A stretch of 6,792 bases of DNA from Pseudomonadota bacterium. Lineage in GTDB: Bacteria > Bdellovibrionota > Oligoflexia > Oligoflexales > Oligoflexaceae. The notes beneath the pieces were generated by a model that ran no database searches, was not told where the DNA came from, and saw nothing but the letters and a program-made list of their open reading frames with translations. Location of the stretch: the NCBI GenBank assembly GCA_029556045.1, contig JAKQGS010000231.1, positions 1 through 6,792 on the forward strand. Direction: 5' to 3'. The translations under genes and the position numbers were made by a program. Below, in pieces: positions 1-5,835 of this stretch; the stretch's first letter is position 1, and each line of letters opens with the position of its first letter.

Positions 1-1
1 C

Positions 2-649
2 AAATTTGGTCTGAGGGACGCACAGGCCGCTGGTCAACCGGACCTGGCGGACAGTTTTGGCGAAATTTATCATGCAGCGGAAGGCCTGATGCAGCTTCTG
101 AACGATCTCCTGGATCTGTCAAAACTGCAATCGGGACGCATGACTTATGATCGCCAACCCTTTGAGTTAGCATCGGTTATCCGCGGCGTCTGCAGCGAGT
201 TTGAAAAGATGGCGGAGGCCAAAGGACTTATTTTTGTGCTGGATGGGGTAGGGGGTAAGGTATACGGAGACAGCCTGCGCACCCGCCAGGTCCTGAGAAA
301 CCTGGTCAGTAATGCCATCAAATATTCCGACCAAAACACCACCATCAAAATCACCGTGGTGCCCTTTCGGGATGAGACGGCCTCCTGGCTTAAAACCACG
401 ATTTCCAACCAGGGACCGCTGGTTCCAGACGATGAATTGGAATCCATATTTGAAAAATTCCGGCAAAGCTCCATCACCAAGTCCGGCGCAGGGGGCACCG
501 GCCTGGGGCTTTCCATCTGCCGACAGATCATTGAAGACCATGGTGGCACCATCAGCGCCACAGCAGACCACTCTGAGGGTCGCATGCTCTTCACCTTTAA
601 CCTGCTCCGCTATAGCGGTGTGGGCGAGACTCCTATTTCAAACCATTAG
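2..649 (+). CDS. Sensor histidine kinase, C-terminal part (5' end outside window)
   Basis: This is the end of a two-component sensor kinase, which autophosphorylates a His and passes the phosphate to a response regulator. The frame is open from base 2, so 215 residues are visible. The first Met (base 89) is internal, because the preceding 29 residues continue a HisKA dimerisation helix. The H-box itself lies just outside. The second HisKA helix ends with LLNDLLDLSKLQSG (about residues 32-45). A HATPase domain follows: N-box with NLVSNAIKYS (Asn100 and Asn104 of the visible part), F-box FEKF (about 150-153) and glycine-rich G2 box GAGGTGLGL (about 162-170). The G1 box is odd: where DxGxG is expected the protein reads NQGPL, so both the Asp and the second Gly are changed. 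No receiver domain follows, and the protein stops about 20 residues after the last beta strand. The sensor input and cognate regulator are not visible. The family call is secure. Confidence 0.93.
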   Translation, partial: KFGLRDAQAAGQPDLADSFGEIYHAAEGLMQLLNDLLDLSKLQSGRMTYDRQPFELASVIRGVCSEFEKMAEAKGLIFVLDGVGGKVYGDSLRTRQVLRNLVSNAIKYSDQNTTIKITVVPFRDETASWLKTTISNQGPLVPDDELESIFEKFRQSSITKSGAGGTGLGLSICRQIIEDHGGTISATADHSEGRMLFTFNLLRYSGVGETPISNH

Positions 650-694
650 GCATTTCCAAAACTAGCAAAACCTCTTAAAATCATAGGGAAACCC

Positions 695-1327
695 ATGAAT
701 GAGGTCGTCGTGAAAAAAATCGGCATCTATTACCGTGTATCGACGGACAAACAAGACTTTGATATGCAGCGGGATACCATAGAAAAGTGGTTGCAGGGAC
801 TACCTCTGGAACGCCAACCCAAGGAAGTTCTGAGTTTCAAGGATCACGGGATCTCCGGTAAGACCACCCAACGGCCGGGCTATCAGGATTTACTAAAGGC
901 AGCCTATACCGGGCAGATCGACACCATCGTGGTCTACCGCCTGGATCGTTTGAGCCGTCATGCCACCACCGCCATCAAAACCCTGTTAAGCCTGGACGAG
1001 GCCGGGGTCGCATTTATTTCCGTAACGCAACCGGTATTGAACCTCGGACACGAAAACCCCTTCCGACGCACCATGCTGGCGGCCTTTGCCGAAATCGCTG
1101 AAATTGAGCGGGAAACCATTGTGGCACGGGTGCGTTCCGGACTGGATGCCGCCCGCAGAAGGGGAGTCAAGCTGGGGGCTCCCGCCAAAGTCAGCCGGGA
1201 CAAGCAGATGGAAGCCCGACGGCTGAAGGACGAGGGAATGAGTTATAAGGCGATCGCCACCCAAATGGGGCTCAGCGTCGGAGCGGTACATAAACTGGTG
1301 GTGGGCGCGGATTTAACGACGGCCTGA
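695..1327 (+). CDS. Serine recombinase (resolvase/invertase family), 210 aa
   Basis: A small serine site-specific recombinase, which cuts and rejoins DNA through a phosphoserine link. The N-terminal catalytic domain begins IGIYYRVSTDKQ, with Arg14 and the nucleophile Ser16. YRLDRLSRH supplies Asp84, Arg85 and Arg88. Arg139 and Arg145, six apart on the long E-helix, match Arg119 and Arg125 of gamma-delta resolvase. After GVKLGAP (about 157-163) comes a short helix-turn-helix (about 172-202, SYKAIATQMGLSVGAVHKLV) for DNA binding. Length and order fit the classic 180-210 aa resolvase/invertase class, not the large serine integrases. The chosen ATG has AGGG 6 nt upstream; an in-frame GTG at 710 with GAGG 5 nt upstream is an alternative. 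It starts 45 nt after the kinase stop on the same strand and ends 2 nt from the convergent gene at 1330. No transposase, invertible segment or paired crossover sites are visible nearby, so whether it is a resolvase, invertase or domesticated copy is open. Confidence 0.95.
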   Translation: MNEVVVKKIGIYYRVSTDKQDFDMQRDTIEKWLQGLPLERQPKEVLSFKDHGISGKTTQRPGYQDLLKAAYTGQIDTIVVYRLDRLSRHATTAIKTLLSLDEAGVAFISVTQPVLNLGHENPFRRTMLAAFAEIAEIERETIVARVRSGLDAARRRGVKLGAPAKVSRDKQMEARRLKDEGMSYKAIATQMGLSVGAVHKLVVGADLTTA

Positions 1328-1329
1328 TA

Positions 1330-1881
1330 TCAAAAGAATGATACCGTCGTATCAGTCTCCCGATTGGGTAAACCAGGGATATGGCGACGGATAACATCCC
1401 GCTCTTCCGCCATGGTGGTATTTGTCATTAATGCTTTACCAAAATCCACCATGTCCGATTCCTGACAATGCCCCTGTTGCAGAAAGCGAGAACGCGTGGT
1501 CATCCAGGTATCCATCATTTTGCCGAGATTTTCGAGATTCTGCCGCAGACGATCCTGAAATTGCAACGACTCAATAATGGGATTGATCACACCCTGGATC
1601 TCCTGATTCTCCTGTGACAGCACATGGAGGCTTTTGAGTAATGCCCCTAGATTCATAGCGGGATTGCCCTGCATCAACGAATTCAACGACGCTTGCATTG
1701 CTTTGACCGCCTGCAGGCTCTCCTGAGAAAGGCTGGACACCCGTTTGCTTTCCGCCAGAATCATGTCTAGCATGTCGGAAATGACGCGGGTTGATTTTTC
1801 CGACTCCTGGGCACACCACTGCATGGAATCCTGCGAAAATTGGATGAAATCCGTAAGAAACTGTTCTGTAGCAGCCGTCAT
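1330..1881 (-). CDS. CheZ-like DxxxQ helical protein with C-terminal Phe-Phe (paralogue 2)
   Basis: A 183-residue, almost entirely helical, soluble protein without signal peptide. Residues 102-118 contain LQFQDRLRQ, in which Asp110 and Gln114 have the same spacing as the catalytic Asp143 and Gln147 of E. coli CheZ, the phosphatase that removes phosphate from CheY. It shares with its upstream neighbour a second segment (about 147-160, FGKALMTNTTMAEE) and a terminal Phe-Phe. The function proposed, dephosphorylating or docking on a CheY-like receiver, is inferred from this motif; overall identity to CheZ is not evident. The start at 1881 is chosen because GGAG (1888-1891) lies 6 nt upstream. The ATG at 1893 has no such site, and the longer frame to 2049 would overlap the upstream gene by 130 nt. 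It lies 38 nt after the paralogue, very probably in one operon. Alternatives are an MCP-accessory or scaffold protein. Confidence 0.72.
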   Translation of the reverse strand: MTAATEQFLTDFIQFSQDSMQWCAQESEKSTRVISDMLDMILAESKRVSSLSQESLQAVKAMQASLNSLMQGNPAMNLGALLKSLHVLSQENQEIQGVINPIIESLQFQDRLRQNLENLGKMMDTWMTTRSRFLQQGHCQESDMVDFGKALMTNTTMAEERDVIRRHIPGLPNRETDTTVSFF

Positions 1882-1919
1882 CTTGAACTCCATGTAGTGA
1901 ATGGGGAGTCGATATAATT

Positions 1920-2594
1920 CTAGAAAAAGAGAATGTCTTCTGGTGCACCCCCGGCAGGAGGCTCTTCCTTTAAGACGATTCGATAGAAGCTGGCTGTCTC
2001 TTCCAATGAGGTTGTGGAGACTGCCATTGCTTCCCCCACTGTGCGCCAATCCTCCGGATTGGGTGCTGCAAGGTTCGCCAAAACCTTCTGAAATCCGCCG
2101 AGAATGTGATCCAGTCTTTGGGTCATGGCGTCTTCAAATTGCATGGTGCTGAGAGCAGGCAGCACCTTGGCTTTGATGCCCTCATTCAGCGTGATAAGTC
2201 CTTCCAGCTGCTTTTGCAGGCCTGCCAATCCCAGTCGTTCCCGCTTGGCTGCATCATCTTCAACAGTGCTGCTGATGATGTTGTCAGTACTTTCACCCGC
2301 TGCGACTTTCGATTGAATCGCGTCGAAGAGATCGTCAACATTACGGTTGATCTCCTCTTTTTTACGCTCCATGCTGTTGCGGCTGACGTAAAGCCCATGA
2401 AATTGTTGTAAAGCGTCATAAGCACTTCGGTTCATGTATTCGGAGGCAAGTTTCATGACCCTCTCGGTATTACAACCGGTGGAATCAATCATGACTTGTC
2501 GTAGGTCCTGAAAAATCGACGCAAATGTTGTATCGAAGGCTTGAATATCCTGTTGCAGGGCAGTGGAAACAGGAGACAATTTGGGAGCAGCCAT
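1920..2594 (-). CDS. CheZ-like DxxxQ helical protein with C-terminal Phe-Phe (paralogue 1)
   Basis: A 224-residue, mostly helical, cytoplasmic-looking protein. The first 130 residues form long amphipathic helices, including a charged stretch near 76-92 (MERKKEEINRNVDDLF). Around 149-163 it reads STMQFEDAMTQRLDH, giving Asp155 and Gln159, the D-x3-Q spacing of the CheZ active site. A segment VGEAMAVSTTSLEET (about 186-200) aligns with the equivalent part of the downstream gene. A proline/glycine/acidic linker then leads to the end, PEDILFF, resembling in character the short acidic-hydrophobic C-terminal peptide by which E. coli CheZ grips CheY. Phosphatase activity on a response regulator is therefore an inference. 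The ATG at 2594 is preferred (AAAGG at 2603-2607, spacing 8); the preceding codon is TTG and could also initiate at spacing 5. It lies 100 nt after the PilZ gene and 38 nt before its paralogue. Confidence 0.75.
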   Translation of the reverse strand: MAAPKLSPVSTALQQDIQAFDTTFASIFQDLRQVMIDSTGCNTERVMKLASEYMNRSAYDALQQFHGLYVSRNSMERKKEEINRNVDDLFDAIQSKVAAGESTDNIISSTVEDDAAKRERLGLAGLQKQLEGLITLNEGIKAKVLPALSTMQFEDAMTQRLDHILGGFQKVLANLAAPNPEDWRTVGEAMAVSTTSLEETASFYRIVLKEEPPAGGAPEDILFF

Positions 2595-2694
2595 CAATGG
2601 AACCTTTCCGATAGTGTTGGAATATGTGGGAGTCTGTCCAGATCCTGTGAAACAGATCCTTCACTGCATTTGTTATGACAATCACCGGCTAGCG
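2595..2694. other. Short intergenic region with small repeats
   Basis: This 100-nt gap between the PilZ gene and the first CheZ-like gene holds two copies of CAGATCCT (2639-2646 and 2653-2660, period 14) and an overlapping GTGAA/TTCAC dyad (2647-2651 with 2660-2664). On the - strand, a TGGACA hexamer lies at a plausible distance from a poor -10, so a weak internal promoter cannot be excluded. No T-rich hairpin terminator is present, so read-through from the PilZ gene is the simplest reading. Confidence 0.3.
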
Positions 2695-2699
2695 CTAGC
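2688..2699. repeat. 12-bp perfect palindrome over the PilZ-gene stop codon
   Basis: GCTAGCGCTAGC equals its own reverse complement and contains two CTAG tetramers, which are usually rare in proteobacterial genomes. It includes the TAG stop of the PilZ gene (2695-2697). In RNA it could fold only into a short stem (GCTA, loop GCGC, TAGC), with CC/GG pairs outside a mismatch and no following T-run, so it is not a convincing intrinsic terminator. It may be chance or a protein site. Confidence 0.4.
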
Positions 2700-3429
2700 T
2701 GGCTTTTGAAACCTTGCCGGATACACCCAATTTGTTTGTAAGCAACAGATGTCGTTCGATATCTTTCAGAATAGCCTGCCAAACCTTGAGGTCATCTTTT
2801 TGAAACTCGAGAAACTGGATGCCAAACGACACCACCGGCGACTGCCCGCAATCCCGGGTTAAAGTATTGCGCCGGATGACTTTGCCCAGACAACTCAGGG
2901 GCTCGTGCAACCAAACCCCATTGGGAATGAGTTCCAGTTCCAGCAAAGTATTGATATTGAAGGGGGCGGTGATTTCATCATCCATAGCCATCAAAATGCC
3001 CGACGTGGATACATTCACGGTTTGAAACCGATAGCGGTTTGTGGACCCAAAAGTCTTGGCAATCACCGGAATGGGGGGATCGGTGTCAAAGCGGGCATGC
3101 TGCAGATTTTTCGTTAAGGTCAATGCCGCAACTTTTTCGTTATTGGCAACATCAAGAATAAACTGCTCGACGTCAGCTTCCATATCGAGAGCCACCAGAC
3201 GATAACGCAGTCCACCATTTTCCGCTGTCGGGATTTGTGCCGAAACCCGGAAAGGTACCTCTCCCAGGGAGGATTTCAAAACCAGATCACTACCGATATC
3301 CAAAGGCTTGGACGTGATGATGCCCAAACCAAAACGGGAGATTTCAAACGGCTGATAACTGATCTCTTCCTTGCTTTTTTTCAGCATCAGGGCACCCAGA
3401 CCAAAATTATTGAGTTCAATTAGGACCAT
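2695..3429 (-). CDS. PilZ-domain protein, probable tandem PilZ with degenerate c-di-GMP motifs
   Basis: A 244-residue soluble protein. The C-terminal half (about 108-225) has a PilZ signature: NVSTSG (Asn139 to Gly144), matching [D/N]xSxxG, followed by beta strands and a conserved-looking VSFGIQFLEF strand (200-209), then a helix. The usual RxxxR found 20-30 residues earlier is not intact: HARFDTD (111-117) offers the first Arg but Asp in place of the second. The N-terminal half looks like a second, more diverged PilZ fold. EISRFG (29-34) sits where [D/N]xSxxG belongs, followed by GIITSKPLDIGSDLVLK and a YRLVALDME strand (76-84), with no RxxxR before it. Family knowledge: PilZ proteins bind c-di-GMP or act as ligand-free adaptors in motility and pili. 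The broken motifs favour the adaptor role here (inference). The ATG at 3429 is preceded by an in-frame TGA and has only a distant AAAGG (spacing 14), so the start is moderately sure. It heads the run of genes leading to the CheZ-like pair. Confidence 0.72.
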   Translation of the reverse strand: MVLIELNNFGLGALMLKKSKEEISYQPFEISRFGLGIITSKPLDIGSDLVLKSSLGEVPFRVSAQIPTAENGGLRYRLVALDMEADVEQFILDVANNEKVAALTLTKNLQHARFDTDPPIPVIAKTFGSTNRYRFQTVNVSTSGILMAMDDEITAPFNINTLLELELIPNGVWLHEPLSCLGKVIRRNTLTRDCGQSPVVSFGIQFLEFQKDDLKVWQAILKDIERHLLLTNKLGVSGKVSKAS

Positions 3430-3438
3430 TGGGATTCA

Positions 3439-3546
3439 TTATGCCTTTATGGTATCGGAATCCAACCACATGGAAAACGCCACCCACATGAAGGTGTGGA
3501 TCGGCGAATCATCGATATGACAACCAATGTCATAATGATGCCACAT
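3439..3546 (-). CDS. Possible 35-aa small ORF upstream of the PilZ gene
   Basis: An ATG at 3546 opens a 35-codon frame on the - strand ending in TAA 9 nt before the PilZ gene start. The peptide begins MWHHYDIGCHIDDSPIH, is rich in His, Trp and Asp, and has few A-ending codons. The frame stays open a further 17 codons upstream without an obvious start. A GGTAGGA stretch abuts the ATG directly, which is too close for a good ribosome site, and a 50-codon open stretch is not rare by chance. It is not recognised. It could be a leader peptide, a gene remnant or noise. Confidence 0.15.
   Translation of the reverse strand: MWHHYDIGCHIDDSPIHTFMWVAFSMWLDSDTIKA
3510..3540. repeat. Inverted repeat in the gap upstream of the PilZ gene
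   Basis: TATGACA (3516-3522) and TGTCATA (3528-3534) form a perfect 7-bp stem around a 5-nt spacer. After a 2-nt mismatch on each side, CATC (3510-3513) pairs with GATG (3537-3540). No T-run follows on either strand, so it is not an intrinsic terminator. It lies in the 191-nt region between the TPR and PilZ genes and could be an operator or an mRNA hairpin. The rest of that gap holds no clear promoter. Confidence 0.45.
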
Positions 3547-3620
3547 TCCTACCGACACCGCATTGGGGCACGTTGGAAATTTGATTTGGATTTAGCTGGT
3601 AAAATCGAGGGTTATGGTCG

Positions 3621-4658
3621 TTATCGACGAATTTCCTGATCCATCTGCGCCCGCAAAGCGGAGGTCCACTCCCCCTGCGGCGACTCCCGCTCCAATCTCT
3701 CGAGAATACTGTGGGCCTCATCACTACGCCCCTGCCGCTGCTTAATCAGAGCCATGTTCATCATCGCCTGGTAGCGTTCATCCTGAATGGACGGATCGCT
3801 GGCGGCTTCCGGGCTTAGATTCTCGGAACGGGCCAATGCTTCCGCGTAACTTTTCAAGGCTTCGTCATCTCGCCCGAGATTGGCGTTCATGTCAGCGCGA
3901 TCCATGGTGTAACGAAAGGCTTTATCAGACGGTACCCGGCCAATGAGTCGGTCCATGGCGTCATTGGCTTCATCGACGCGATCGGATTCATACAAGGCCC
4001 GCGCCACGCCAAACTGTGCATTGGTGCTTTCAGGATGCTGATCCGCAAAACTTTTGAGATAGGCCAATCCCTCATCATTTTTGCCAAGCTCACCATAGGT
4101 GGTCACCAGCTCGTGCATGGCTTCTTCGTTGTCGGGATTGAGCTGTAAAACCTGTTCCAGGTAAGGGATAGCCGCCTGGCTATCCTGTTTGTCGATGATC
4201 TGGATCACCGCCAATTCGATGAGAGCATGTTCATTGCGCGGGTCGTTTTTCAATATATCCTTGAGGATGGCTTCCGCCTTCTCCCACTCGCCCGAATCCA
4301 CATGCGTCATAGCTTCACTGATGCGTACATTGGCTTCCTTCATATCATCCGATGCACCAGCTGGGCTGTTTTGGCCCCCCTGCCCCTTCGATTCTGCGTT
4401 CGTGCGATTCGCAGCCTCACCGGAAACACCACGCCCGCTGCGTTGCCGCAATGACTTGGTGGAGGTTGATGTCAGTAGTTTTTGTTCGGATTCGACGCCT
4501 GGTTTTTCGTAACGAATAGAGCCATCGCGGGGAATCATTATAAACAGAGCAATCAAAATCACCGCCACCATCAAACCAAGTGACGTCAAAAATTCGTATG
4601 GTACCTTATTGCGTTGCAGGCGTAGGGCTTGTTTGGAAACCTGGCTTTTTTTGCTCAT
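3621..4658 (-). CDS. Membrane-anchored TPR protein, possible BatC-type partner
   Basis: A 345-residue protein with a positively charged N-terminus (SKKSQVSKQALRLQRNK), one hydrophobic segment at about 23-43 (LTSLGLMVAVILIALFIMIP) and a polar, Ser/Gly/Asn-rich linker (about 52-104). About six TPR-like helix pairs follow from about 107 to 328. The clearest are GEWEKAEAILKDILKNDPRN (123-142) and AIPYLEQVLQLNPDNEEAM (163-181). The arrangement predicts an inner-membrane anchor, cytoplasm-in, with a periplasmic TPR scaffold for protein contacts. It follows two Bat-type VWA genes on the same strand. Bat loci commonly include a TPR protein (BatC) or TPR repeats fused to BatB, so a role with those proteins is likely but inferred. 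The start is supported by AGGGA (4667-4671) 8 nt upstream. It has its own promoter and so may be expressed apart from the VWA genes. No downstream terminator is seen. Confidence 0.85.
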   Translation of the reverse strand: MSKKSQVSKQALRLQRNKVPYEFLTSLGLMVAVILIALFIMIPRDGSIRYEKPGVESEQKLLTSTSTKSLRQRSGRGVSGEAANRTNAESKGQGGQNSPAGASDDMKEANVRISEAMTHVDSGEWEKAEAILKDILKNDPRNEHALIELAVIQIIDKQDSQAAIPYLEQVLQLNPDNEEAMHELVTTYGELGKNDEGLAYLKSFADQHPESTNAQFGVARALYESDRVDEANDAMDRLIGRVPSDKAFRYTMDRADMNANLGRDDEALKSYAEALARSENLSPEAASDPSIQDERYQAMMNMALIKQRQGRSDEAHSILERLERESPQGEWTSALRAQMDQEIRR

Positions 4659-4685
4659 TGCGGTGTTCCCTAGAGGGTCAAGTTG

Positions 4686-4699
4686 ACCAAAAAATTGGT
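4686..4699. promoter_or_regulatory. Dyad ACCAA-N4-TTGGT at the expected transcription start
   Basis: A 5-bp inverted repeat with an A4 spacer lies just downstream of the -10 box of the TPR gene, at about the expected start of transcription. Its position would suit a repressor operator or a small hairpin at the mRNA 5' end. It is short and AT-rich, so chance is possible. Confidence 0.25.
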
Positions 4700-4706
4700 A
4701 CGACTA

Positions 4707-4733
4707 ATTATAGAATATCCCAAAAAAAATCAA
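4707..4733 (-). promoter_or_regulatory. Sigma-70 type promoter of the TPR gene
   Basis: Reading the - strand, TTGATT (4733-4728) and a perfect TATAAT (4712-4707) are separated by 15 nt, slightly short of the ideal, with a T-rich spacer. Transcription would begin near 4700, giving a leader of about 40 nt before the ATG at 4658. The box lies in a strikingly AT-rich gap (about 4673-4790) between the BatB-like and TPR genes. Confidence 0.6.
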
Positions 4734-4769
4734 GCATTATTAATATGTGTTAAAATACATAAAATAAAA

Positions 4770-5777
4770 CTAGGTTTTAATGATTTTATACCGTGGCAAA
4801 CGGCTTTCCACCAGCAACAACAAGAGGGCTAGCAGGCTAAACCAATGATATTGTTCATACCATTTTTGCTCACGCGTGGTTTTAAAGTCACCCTCCCGCC
4901 CTTCCTTCAGGATATGCTGTCGATAGATCTGCTCCAGACCAGGGGCTCCCACCTGGACCTCCCAAAACCGCCCCCCCGTGGCGTTGGCAATAGCCTGAAG
5001 ACTTTCCGTGCTTAAGCGGCTTTGCACCACATGGCCAGAGGCATCCTTCACAAAGCCCCCTTGGACCTCCGGAATGGGGGCTCCAGCGCGGCTGCCGATG
5101 CCTATGGTATGTATTTGAATACCCGCCTGCCGAGCCTCCTCCACGGCCTCTTCGTAGGGGCTCTTCTGATCCTCCCCATCGCTGATCACCAGCAGGATTT
5201 TGCCGGCGGTATGACCGGGGCTGCCTTCTTTTAAAGCCTTCACCCCCAATTCAATCGCCGCTCCCAGTGAGGTCCCTTGCACGGGGATCAAATCATCATC
5301 GAGGTGGTCCAGAAAGAGCTGCATCATACTGTAATCAACCGTCAGGGGACACTGCACAAAAGCAAGTCCAGCAAAAGCGATCAAGCCAATACGATCGCCA
5401 CGCAAAACCCGCAGCAGATCCACCATCTCCCGTTTGGCCCGCAGGAGGCGACTGGGGGAAACATCCTGGGCTCTCATGCTGCGGGACACATCCAGTGCCA
5501 CCATGATATCGATGCCCTTATGGGTGACCTCCCGCCATTCAAATCCCCAGCGTGGCCGCACCATGGCAATAATCAGGGACGTAAACGCCAACAAGATCAG
5601 AAGATCCTTAAGCCATCGTCGACCGGTTATTTCCTCCGGCAGTAACCGCTTGAGAGTGGTGACTTCGGCAAATAACGCCAGTCTCCTTTGACGGCGACGT
5701 TCCCGCCATACCAGCAGCAACAGGCCCAACGGCACCAATGCCAACAGGTTCCATAAGTCGGTACGTGCAAAATTCAT
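4770..5777 (-). CDS. batB: BatB-like VWA-domain membrane protein
   Basis: A 335-residue inner-membrane protein of the Bat/MoxR-associated VWA family. A hydrophobic helix at about 9-23, a basic RERRRQRR stretch and a second helix at about 58-73 are followed by a von Willebrand A domain (about 89-290). This carries a complete MIDAS metal site: DVSRS (Asp96, Ser98, Ser100), Thr169 in QGTSLGAAI and Asp200 in ISDGED. A third helix (about 312-324) precedes a basic tail. Family knowledge: MIDAS VWA domains bind protein partners through a divalent metal, and Bat proteins work with a MoxR AAA+ ATPase in envelope stress or complex maturation. The ATG at 5777 has AAGGA (5786-5790) 8 nt upstream; the TTG just before it is the alternative. 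It lies 58 nt after the other VWA gene, clearly in one operon. It lacks the C-terminal TPR region fused to BatB in some proteobacteria; a separate TPR gene follows. Confidence 0.88.
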   Translation of the reverse strand: MNFARTDLWNLLALVPLGLLLLVWRERRRQRRLALFAEVTTLKRLLPEEITGRRWLKDLLILLAFTSLIIAMVRPRWGFEWREVTHKGIDIMVALDVSRSMRAQDVSPSRLLRAKREMVDLLRVLRGDRIGLIAFAGLAFVQCPLTVDYSMMQLFLDHLDDDLIPVQGTSLGAAIELGVKALKEGSPGHTAGKILLVISDGEDQKSPYEEAVEEARQAGIQIHTIGIGSRAGAPIPEVQGGFVKDASGHVVQSRLSTESLQAIANATGGRFWEVQVGAPGLEQIYRQHILKEGREGDFKTTREQKWYEQYHWFSLLALLLLLVESRLPRYKIIKT

Positions 5778-5835
5778 CAATAATTTCCTTCCCGCCGCAT
5801 TCGCACTCCATCGGATCCTATCAACATGCCTGATA

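Noticed and set aside
145..594. Long antisense frames inside the kinase gene (also 167-571)
   Set aside because: They lie opposite a clear HATPase domain, encode no recognisable domain, and are explained as shadows of its codon bias.
653..681. Promoter TTTCCA-N17-TAAAAT before the recombinase
   Set aside because: Transcription would start at about 688, on or after the AGGG ribosome site at 685-688, so it could not serve the chosen start well. The hexamers are also weak.
1882..2049. N-terminal extension of the second CheZ-like gene up to 2049, or start at 1893
   Set aside because: The extension overlaps the upstream gene by 130 nt and encodes unrelated-looking sequence. The ATG at 1881 has GGAG 6 nt upstream, while 1893 has no ribosome site.
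3495..3510. GCCGAT on the - strand resembling a sigma-28 -10 box upstream of the PilZ gene
   Set aside because: No matching TAAA-type -35 is found at the required distance.
4735..4769. Terminator after the BatB-like gene
   Set aside because: The only dyad (TTAA arms around a TATGTG spacer) is short and AT-only; it would not form a stable hairpin.
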